In this document: in pieces, positions 1-5,052 of the stretch
How positions within the stretch are numbered: position 1 is the first letter of the stretch
Layout of the letters: the number at the start of each line of letters is the position of its first letter
Source of the DNA: Gemmatimonadales bacterium
GTDB lineage: Bacteria; Gemmatimonadota; Gemmatimonadetes; Gemmatimonadales; GWC2-71-9
Direction: 5' to 3'
Length of the DNA: 5,751 bases
NCBI GenBank assembly: GCA_013812695.1
Contig: JACCSZ010000303.1
Span: 1-5,751, forward strand
Program-made: the position numbers and the translations under genes
The notes under the pieces: model-generated
What the model saw: only the letters and a program-made list of their open reading frames with translations
Databases searched by the model: none
Told to the model about the DNA's origin: nothing

Positions 1-1
1 C

Positions 2-1054
2 GAGTATCTCGATCTCATCATGGGGCTCGGCGCGGTGGCCCTGGGCTACGCCGACCCGCAGGTGACCGAAGCGGCGGTGGCCGCGGTACGCGCGGGCGTG
101 GTCGGCCCGCTGCCACCTGTGCTCGAGGAGCAGGTGGCCACTGAGCTGCGGCGACTCATTCCCTGGGCCGAGCGGCTTCGGTTCCTCAAGACCGGCGCCG
201 AGGCGATGGCGGCGGCCGTCCGCCTCGCGCGCGCGGTCACGGGTCGGGAAGGCGTGCTCGGCTGCGGCTACCACGGGTGGCTCGACTGGTGCCAGACCGG
301 CGCGCCGGGGGTGCCGGCCGGTACCCGTGCGCTCTATGCCGAGCTTCCGTATAACGATGCCGAGCGCACGCGCGAACTGATCCGCCGCGCGGGGGACACG
401 CTGGCGGCCGTGGTGTTCGAGCCGGTTATCCTCGCCGCCCCCGGTCCGGAGTGGCTCACCGTGCTCCGCGATGAGACCGCTCGGGTCGGGGCGTTGCTGA
501 TCGCGGACGAGATCAAGACGATCGGGCGTGTCGCCGTGGGCGGGGGCTGTGAGCGGTGGGGGGTGCGGCCCGATCTCGTGGTGATGGGAAAGGCGATCGC
601 CAACGGCTTCCCGCTCGCCGCGGTCGGGGGGCGCGCCGACGTGATGGCCGCGGTCGAGCGCACCTGGATCTCGTCGACGCTGGCCACCGAGTGGGTGTCG
701 CTCGCCGCCGCCGATGCGACGCTCCGGGTCATGACCGCGCGGCGGGTGCCCGAGCACCTGGGGCGGGTCGGGGCGCGGCTGTTCGCCGGATTCGAGACAC
801 TCGCCGGGCGTTATCCGCGCGTCGTGCAGGGCGTCGCGGGCCTGCCCGAGATGTGCTGCCTCAGGTTTCACGACGAAGCCTCTGGGGCGGCGCTCGCCGC
901 CGAAGCCGCGCGCCGCGGGCTGCTGTTCAAGCGCGCGGCGTACAACTTCGTCTCCTTGGCGCATGACGAGGCGGCGGTGGACCGGGCGGTGGGAGTGCTC
1001 GACGATGCGCTGGCCACGCAACACCGCCGGGGCGACGTTGCGCCGTCATCCTGA
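2..1054 (+). CDS. Class-III PLP-dependent aminotransferase, glutamate-1-semialdehyde aminomutase-like (5' partial)
   Basis: This is a fold-type I, class-III PLP enzyme that transfers or shifts an amino group, probably in the cytoplasm. The frame is open to the left edge, and the residues before the first in-window ATG (position 20) read EYLDLI and fit the family's 'YIDY..G..ILGH.HP' segment. That ATG is therefore internal, and about 80 N-terminal residues are missing compared with a roughly 430-residue family member. Counting from that ATG, visible motifs are KTGAEA (57-62), YHGW (84-87, stacking on the cofactor), the PLP-pyridine Asp in ADEIK (D163) and the Schiff-base lysine in MGKAIANG (K191, codon 590-592). 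The C-terminal domain is complete, followed by a short non-conserved tail. DEIKTIGR and STLATE differ from the usual HemL DEV.TGFR and GT.SGN, so a true hemL role is unlikely. The family is secure; the substrate is unknown. The stop codon lies within a palindromic repeat. Confidence 0.9.
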   Translation, partial: EYLDLIMGLGAVALGYADPQVTEAAVAAVRAGVVGPLPPVLEEQVATELRRLIPWAERLRFLKTGAEAMAAAVRLARAVTGREGVLGCGYHGWLDWCQTGAPGVPAGTRALYAELPYNDAERTRELIRRAGDTLAAVVFEPVILAAPGPEWLTVLRDETARVGALLIADEIKTIGRVAVGGGCERWGVRPDLVVMGKAIANGFPLAAVGGRADVMAAVERTWISSTLATEWVSLAAADATLRVMTARRVPEHLGRVGARLFAGFETLAGRYPRVVQGVAGLPEMCCLRFHDEASGAALAAEAARRGLLFKRAAYNFVSLAHDEAAVDRAVGVLDDALATQHRRGDVAPSS

Positions 1055-1143
1055 GCGGGGCGAAGGGATCGGGCGAATTGTAGGAGTGAGGCTCGAGGCT
1101 CACTCGCACCACCCACCCGATCCTTCGCTCCGCTCCGGATGAC
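1045..1143. repeat. Long imperfect inverted repeat with a nested palindrome
   Basis: The left arm (1045-1073, starting GTCATCCTGAGCGG) is the reverse complement of the right arm (1116-1143, ending CCGCTCCGGATGAC). There is one true mismatch (position 1052), one G-U type pair (1059) and one bulged G (1067), so nearly 28 pairs form. The 42-nt loop contains a second palindrome at 1084-1105 (GAGTGAGG, centre CTCGAG, then CTCACTC). The arms resemble the 'GTCATCCTGAGCG...GGATGAC' palindromes that are dispersed in many copies in several environmental bacterial genomes; this is from memory and was not searched. It could be a REP- or MITE-like element. It could also act as a stem-loop that ends or stabilises the aminotransferase message. 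No T-run follows, so it is not a standard intrinsic terminator. Confidence 0.85.
1084..1105. repeat. Inner 22-bp palindrome in the loop of the larger inverted repeat
   Basis: This 22-base stretch is self-complementary except for one central pair of facing G residues (1091 and 1098). Its centre is CTCGAG. Within the larger repeat it would form a second hairpin on top of the outer stem, giving a two-tiered structure in RNA or single-stranded DNA. Confidence 0.75.
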
Positions 1144-1232
1144 ACTCGCGTTAGATTCCGGCACACCGGTTCGTGCGCGTTCTCGCGCGCCCCGAAACCA
1201 CGCACCCCAAGCCCTGCACGCACCGCTGGAAC

Positions 1233-1237
1233 AGGAG
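1233..1237 (+). promoter_or_regulatory. Ribosome binding site for the acidic small protein
   Basis: AGGAG lies 6 nt before the ATG at 1244. It selects this ATG over the earlier in-frame ATG at 1139, which sits inside the palindromic repeat and would add 35 low-complexity residues rich in Arg and Pro. It is the best Shine-Dalgarno match in front of any gene in the window, consistent with the beginning of a transcript or operon here. Confidence 0.7.
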
Positions 1238-1243
1238 CCCTCA

Positions 1244-1441
1244 ATGTCCCCAAGAAAGCCCACCATCGACGGCCTCGACGACGTCGACGATGAAGACGGT
1301 ATCGTGGAAGAGGAAGCGGGTTTCCCGGCCGATCTGAGCCTCGAGGTACGCGAGGCCGATGAAGTCGGGCTCGGCGGCGGGCCGGCCGGCGACATGGACG
1401 AGACGGCCGACGCTTCCGTTGTCGATGACGAGGAGCGGTAG
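1244..1441 (+). CDS. Small, highly acidic hypothetical protein (65 aa)
   Basis: I do not recognise this protein. It starts MSPRKPTIDGLDD and ends SVVDDEER. By count 23 of 65 residues are Asp or Glu and only 4 are Lys or Arg, so it is strongly anionic. A Gly-rich patch (GLGGGPAG, 42-49) divides two acidic halves. No signal peptide, membrane segment or cysteine is present, and it is probably largely disordered. A good Shine-Dalgarno sequence sits 6 nt before the ATG. The next gene begins 6 nt after the stop in the same frame, so the ribosome could re-initiate. Being first in the tight gene run, it might be an accessory or carrier-like peptide for the following enzymes, but nothing proves this. 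Acidic composition in GC-rich DNA can also arise by chance; the RBS and position are the main support. Confidence 0.6.
   Translation: MSPRKPTIDGLDDVDDEDGIVEEEAGFPADLSLEVREADEVGLGGGPAGDMDETADASVVDDEER
1430..1435 (+). promoter_or_regulatory. Probable ribosome binding site for the GTG-started amidohydrolase
   Basis: GAGGAG lies inside the last codons of the acidic-protein gene, 12 nt before the GTG at 1448. The spacing is longer than ideal. Because an in-frame TAG (1439-1441) stands only two codons before that GTG and the metal-binding His residues follow within eight codons, the GTG is the only workable start. Translational coupling to the preceding gene probably helps. Confidence 0.5.
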
Positions 1442-1447
1442 CACCGG

Positions 1448-2248
1448 GTGCTCATCGACGTTCACGCGCATTTCCTGCACGACCGGACTCCGCGCGCCGA
1501 CTGGCAGGCTCGGAACGCCAGCCGGCTCAGCGCCGGCGAGCGCGTGGGCATCTCCATTCACATCGCGTCCATCCTCGGGAGCTGGGGCGCTGCGTCGCCC
1601 ACGTACTTTCCTTCGCCGGCCGATGTGCGCTACGCCAACGACTTCCTGCTGGCGCTGCAGCACCGCCACCCGGCGCGGGTCCGCGGGTACGTGGCCGTCA
1701 ATCCCAATTACACCGACGAGGCCCTCGGCGAGATCACGCGCTGCCTCGACGCCGGCATGATCGGCATCAAGCTCGCCGCCAGCCGCCGCGCCGACGATCC
1801 GCTGCTCGATCCGATCTGCCGGCTCGCCGCCGAACGCGGCGTGCCCATCCTGCACCACGTCTGGCAGCACCGCCGGCGCGACTACCCCGGGCAGGAAGCC
1901 TCCGATGCGCGCGAGCTCGGGGCGCTCGCGGCCCGCCACCCGGAGGTCCGCTTTCTCCTCGCCCACATCGGCGGGGGCGGGGATTGGCTGCACTCGCTTC
2001 CCATCCTGCGCTCGCTGCCCAATGTGTTCGTCGATCTCTCGGGCAGCGGCGTGGACGGCGGGATGCTCGAGGCCTGCCTCGATGCCGTCGGCGTCGAGCG
2101 GTTGGTCTGGGGCTGCGACCTGACGATCGAGACTGGCTGGGCCAAGCTCCGCTATCTCGAACACCTGCTGCCGTCCGACGAGCTCGAGCGCGTGCGCTGG
2201 CGCAATGCCGCCGGCATCTTCCCGCCGGACGCCTTTCCCGCGGATTGA
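1448..2248 (+). CDS. Amidohydrolase-2 family (COG2159-type) metal-dependent hydrolase
   Basis: This 266-residue TIM-barrel protein belongs to the amidohydrolase superfamily. The branch includes ACMSD-type decarboxylases and sugar-lactone hydrolases. The N-terminal strand carries the HxH metal motif in LIDVHAHF (H6, H8). Further expected ligands are visible: a His pair in ILHHVW (H136/H137), LLAHIGG (H173) and the strand-8 Asp in WGCDLT (D224). Together these support a working mononuclear metal site. GIKLAAS (106-112) is the usual mid-barrel segment, and RNAAGIF near the end matches the family's closing helix. The length fits a compact member. The start is GTG, the first possible one after the upstream in-frame stop. 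The stop overlaps the next gene's ATG (TGATG). A soluble cytoplasmic enzyme is expected. The reaction (C-N, C-O or C-C cleavage) cannot be told from sequence. Confidence 0.88.
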   Translation: MLIDVHAHFLHDRTPRADWQARNASRLSAGERVGISIHIASILGSWGAASPTYFPSPADVRYANDFLLALQHRHPARVRGYVAVNPNYTDEALGEITRCLDAGMIGIKLAASRRADDPLLDPICRLAAERGVPILHHVWQHRRRDYPGQEASDARELGALAARHPEVRFLLAHIGGGGDWLHSLPILRSLPNVFVDLSGSGVDGGMLEACLDAVGVERLVWGCDLTIETGWAKLRYLEHLLPSDELERVRWRNAAGIFPPDAFPAD

Positions 2249-3021
2249 TGCGCGTCGACGTCAACGCCTTCGTCGGCTCGTATCCATACCGGCGCGTGCC
2301 GGGGACGTCGCCCGAGGCGCTGGTGGCCGCGATGGACCGCACGGGCCTCGACCAGGCCTGGGTGACCCACCTGCCCGGCGTCTTCTGGCGGGATCCGACC
2401 GAGGGCAACGCCTGGCTGCTCGAGTGCGCGCGCCGCCATCCGCGGCTGCTGCCGGTGCCCGCGGTGCATCCCGGCCTGGCCACCTGGCGCGACACGCTGC
2501 GACAGGCCCTCGAGGCCAAGGCGCCGGCGGTTCGTGCCGACCCCACCTTCTACGGGATCGATCCGGCCGGCGCTGCCATGCGTCAGCTCGCCGCCGCGTG
2601 CGGCGAAGCCGACGTGCCCCTCGCGCTGGCGGTGCGATTCGAGGACGGCCGGCAGCGCCACCCGAACGATCACGCGGCCGAGCTCCCCGCGGCGGCGGTG
2701 CGCGCGCTGATCCGAAGCGACGCACGGGTCCGTCTGCTGGTGACCCACGCCGACCGCCCGTTCATCGAGGAGGTGCACTTCGGCTCTACCCCGGCGGAGG
2801 CGGCGCGGATGTGGTGGGACATCTGCTGGATCTGGGGACCGCCCGAAGACCATCTGCAGACGCTGCTCGGGACCATCGGCTCCGCGCGCTTCGTGCTCGG
2901 CACCGGTCAGCCGCTTCGCCTCCCCGAAAATGCCGGCGCCAAGCTCGATCTCCTCGACCTGTCGGCCGGCGATCGCGCCGCGATCGAGTGCGGCAACGCA
3001 CGCGCGCTCCGCGACGGGTGA
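2248..3021 (+). CDS. Amidohydrolase-2-like TIM-barrel protein with degenerate metal site
   Basis: This 257-residue protein appears to be a diverged relative of the preceding amidohydrolase. It opens MRVDVNAFVGSYP, where the family has D.H.H.G; the metal-binding His residues are replaced by Asn (N6) and Phe (F8). The strand-8 Asp is replaced in VLGTGQPLR (217-224), and the mid-barrel His pair position reads AVRFED. H167 in LLVTHAD and the closing IECGNARAL segment are kept, so the fold is recognisable. The frame is open well upstream (to an ATG at 1984), but the ATG at 2248 is chosen because homology begins there and it forms a TGATG junction with the previous stop. No Shine-Dalgarno sequence is seen, so translation is probably coupled. 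It may be catalytically altered, or a non-catalytic partner forming a heteromer with its neighbour. Amidohydrolase-fold assignment is good; function is unknown. Confidence 0.82.
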   Translation: MRVDVNAFVGSYPYRRVPGTSPEALVAAMDRTGLDQAWVTHLPGVFWRDPTEGNAWLLECARRHPRLLPVPAVHPGLATWRDTLRQALEAKAPAVRADPTFYGIDPAGAAMRQLAAACGEADVPLALAVRFEDGRQRHPNDHAAELPAAAVRALIRSDARVRLLVTHADRPFIEEVHFGSTPAEAARMWWDICWIWGPPEDHLQTLLGTIGSARFVLGTGQPLRLPENAGAKLDLLDLSAGDRAAIECGNARALRDG

Positions 3022-3037
3022 CCGGACCCGGCCGCCG

Positions 3038-3919
3038 ATGGCAGCGCTAGTCGAACGTCTCGCCTGGGGTCTCGTGCCCGCAGTGCCGGTGCCATTCCGC
3101 GGAGCTACGATCGACGAACAGGCGCAGCGCGACTACGCCCGATGGATGGCGGCGCAGCCGGTCGCGGGGGTCGCGGTGTGGGCGCACACGGGGCGGGGCC
3201 CGCAGCTCTCGGCCGAACAGCGCGCACTCGTGCTAGAAACCTGGCGCGAGGCCATGCCCGATCGAATCGTGGTCGCGGGCGCGCGCGACATCACGATGGC
3301 CATCGAGGCGCGGCGCGGGCGCGCCGACGCCCTCCTGGCTTTTCCCGACCGCACCGATGCTGTCGGCTACCACGCGCGCCTCAGCCGCGAGCTGCCGGTA
3401 ATCGCGTTCTGGCTGTACGAAGCGGCCGGCGGCGTCGCCTACGACGACGCGACGCTGCACGCCATCCTCGAGCTGCCCAAGGTCATCGGCATCAAGATCG
3501 CCACGCTCGACTCGGTGATGACCTACCAGCGGCTGGCCGCGCTGCTGCGGTCGCATCCCGACAAACTGCTCATCACGGGCGAGGATCGATTCCTGGGCTA
3601 CTCCGTGATGCTCGGCGCCCGCGCCGCGCTCGTCGGCATGGGAGCCGCGCTTCCCGACCTCCAGGCCCACCTGCTTCGATCCTACGCCGAGCGCGACTGG
3701 GACGCTTTCCACCATGCTTCCGCGCAATGCGACCGGCTGGGGGAGGCGGTCTTCGTGCCGCCGTTGGAAGGTTACGTCCGCCGGATGCTCTGGGCCGCCG
3801 CCGCCGACGGGGCGCTGCCCGCCGAGGCCTGCGACGATCCATGGGGCCCGCCGCTGCCGGCCGAGGAGCGTGTCCTGGTCGAGCGCGCGGTGCGCGATGC
3901 GCGCTCGGCTCGCGCGTGA
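3038..3919 (+). CDS. Dihydrodipicolinate synthase/N-acetylneuraminate lyase family aldolase
   Basis: This 293-residue protein matches the usual length of class-I, Schiff-base aldolases or lyases of the DapA/NanA superfamily. The catalytic Tyr (FWLYEAAGG, Y127) and Schiff-base Lys (VIGIKIATLDS, K153) are in place. The glycine-rich TGEDRFLGYSVMLGA segment (180-194) matches the family's strand 7-8 region. The substrate loop reads AHTGRG (49-54) where DapA has GTTGE: the second Thr is kept but the proton-relay Thr becomes His, and the Tyr of the DapA 'TPYY' motif is absent (AFPDRT). It is therefore unlikely to make dihydrodipicolinate. More likely it cleaves or forms a different 2-oxo acid. The start at 3038 places LVPAVPVPF at the normal first strand. 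It follows the previous gene by 16 nt without a clear RBS, and its end overlaps the next gene by 23 nt. Confidence 0.88.
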   Translation: MAALVERLAWGLVPAVPVPFRGATIDEQAQRDYARWMAAQPVAGVAVWAHTGRGPQLSAEQRALVLETWREAMPDRIVVAGARDITMAIEARRGRADALLAFPDRTDAVGYHARLSRELPVIAFWLYEAAGGVAYDDATLHAILELPKVIGIKIATLDSVMTYQRLAALLRSHPDKLLITGEDRFLGYSVMLGARAALVGMGAALPDLQAHLLRSYAERDWDAFHHASAQCDRLGEAVFVPPLEGYVRRMLWAAAADGALPAEACDDPWGPPLPAEERVLVERAVRDARSARA

Positions 3920-5036
3920 TTTCGAGCGGTTCGGCCGCGGGCTCCCGCCCGCCGCCGCCGCGCACATCCGCGAGGCGTATGGCGTCGACCTGACGGCGCG
4001 CTACCTCGGGTACACGCTGCCGCACCCGATCGGCAAAGGCTCCGGCCAGCTTTCGCTCAACCAGGATCAGCTCGAGACCGACCGCGAAGCCGGCGTCGCC
4101 TTCGTCGTGCTCAAGACCGCGATCGCCGAGGATCAGGCCGGCCAGCGCGCGATGGGCGCCTGGGCGGTTCACGAGAGCAGGATGCGCGTGGAGCGGCGGC
4201 GGGCCGCGGATGGACGGGACGGCTGGACGGTCACCTGGAAGGGCAGAGGTTGGGATCGGTCGTTCGACGAGTACCTGGCCCTCGTCCGATGCGCGGGCGA
4301 GCTGACCCGGAGCGGCGCGCTCGTGGCGGTGCCATCGGTCAAGTACCACCTGCCGCGACTCGACGAGCCGTTCCGCGAGCCGGAGTATCGCTACACCACC
4401 GACGCGCTCGCCCGGGCGTGGGGCGCGGGCTCGCTGCCGATCGAGAAGGATTTCTCGCCTACCCTGGCCGGAGATCCGCTGGCGGATGAGCGCTCGCGCA
4501 TCCTGCGCTGGCTTGGCGAGGTTCCCACGCGGATCCGGGCGGCCGCGGGCGCCGCGCCGGTTCGGGTCGCCCTCAAGCTCATGAACGCCCGGTTCGACGA
4601 CGGCTTTCAGCACGAGATGATGGCCGCCGCCGGCTCGGCCGACTCGCTCGTCTGCTTCAACCGGTTGTGGGACGCGTCTTCAGGCGTGGCGTACGGTGGC
4701 TGGGACCTGGGCGAGCGCAACCTGCGCGTACTCCGTGCCGCCCCCCGATCCAACGGGCCGGCCCTCACCGGCACGGGCAACGTCTGCTCCGGGCGCACGC
4801 TCCTCGACTACGCGCGCGCCGGCTGCGAGAGCGTGGCGCTCCACACCTACTTTCAGCTCCCGCTGAGTGAGTATCCGGCATCCGTGGGCTCCAGGACCCA
4901 ACGCGCGCTGCACGCGCTGCTGTTTCATCCCGCTGAAGGCCTGATCGCGGGCATGCTCGACCTGGAGGAAGCCGGCGTGCTGCACCGGCGGGAAGGCGAG
5001 CTCAGGTTCCTCGATCTGTGCGAGGGGGCCAAATGA
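3897..5036 (+). CDS. Dihydroorotate dehydrogenase-like FMN-binding TIM-barrel protein
   Basis: This 379-residue protein resembles the dihydroorotate/dihydropyrimidine dehydrogenase flavoprotein superfamily. Matching segments are PIGKGSGQLS (44-53; the early 'P.g.aaG' loop), FVVLKT (69-74; Lys contacting FMN), VALKLMN (224-230; second Lys strand, like 'vKl.pn'), LVCFNRL (251-257; Asn) and the phosphate-binding TGTGNVCSGRTLLDYARAGC (291-310), then SVALHTYFQ. A family-atypical insert rich in charged and aromatic residues spans about 95-120. The catalytic base and the 'N.SCPN' motif of true PyrD are not obvious; PIEKDFSPTL occupies that region. It is therefore probably not pyrD but another flavin oxidoreductase. 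The frame is open from 3714, but the ATG at 3897 is preferred because the upstream part reads as shadow of the aldolase gene. It overlaps that gene by 23 nt. No clear Shine-Dalgarno sequence is seen. Confidence 0.75.
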   Translation: MRARLARDFERFGRGLPPAAAAHIREAYGVDLTARYLGYTLPHPIGKGSGQLSLNQDQLETDREAGVAFVVLKTAIAEDQAGQRAMGAWAVHESRMRVERRRAADGRDGWTVTWKGRGWDRSFDEYLALVRCAGELTRSGALVAVPSVKYHLPRLDEPFREPEYRYTTDALARAWGAGSLPIEKDFSPTLAGDPLADERSRILRWLGEVPTRIRAAAGAAPVRVALKLMNARFDDGFQHEMMAAAGSADSLVCFNRLWDASSGVAYGGWDLGERNLRVLRAAPRSNGPALTGTGNVCSGRTLLDYARAGCESVALHTYFQLPLSEYPASVGSRTQRALHALLFHPAEGLIAGMLDLEEAGVLHRREGELRFLDLCEGAK

Positions 5037-5052
5037 GCGGACGTGCGGCGCC

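Noticed and set aside
1045..1143. Intrinsic (Rho-independent) terminator
   Set aside because: The stem is long and stable, but there is no T-run after the right arm and the loop is large. A repeat element is the better description.
1116..1143. CRISPR repeat unit
   Set aside because: There are only two copies, in inverted rather than direct orientation, with no regular spacers.
1139..1157. Possible promoter: sigma-54-like TGACAC-N5-TTAG, or a sigma-70 -10 (TAGATT at 1152)
   Set aside because: The invariant GG and GC of a -24/-12 promoter are both altered, and no TTGACA-like -35 stands 16-18 nt before TAGATT. A promoter between the palindrome and 1244 is likely in principle, but not supported by a clear motif.
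1139..1243. N-terminal extension of the acidic protein from the ATG at 1139
   Set aside because: It starts within the palindromic repeat, has no RBS, and encodes a basic, Pro/Arg-rich stretch unlike the rest. The ATG at 1244 has AGGAG at ideal spacing.
1241..2164. Antisense open frame of 307 codons opposite the acidic-protein and amidohydrolase genes
   Set aside because: It mirrors the codon bias of the + strand genes. No family motif is visible, and the + strand frame carries clear amidohydrolase motifs.
3573..4613. Antisense open frame of 346 codons across the lyase and flavoprotein genes
   Set aside because: Composition is Arg/Pro/Ala/Gly-rich with no recognisable domain, typical of a shadow frame in GC-rich DNA. 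It spans two well-supported + strand genes.
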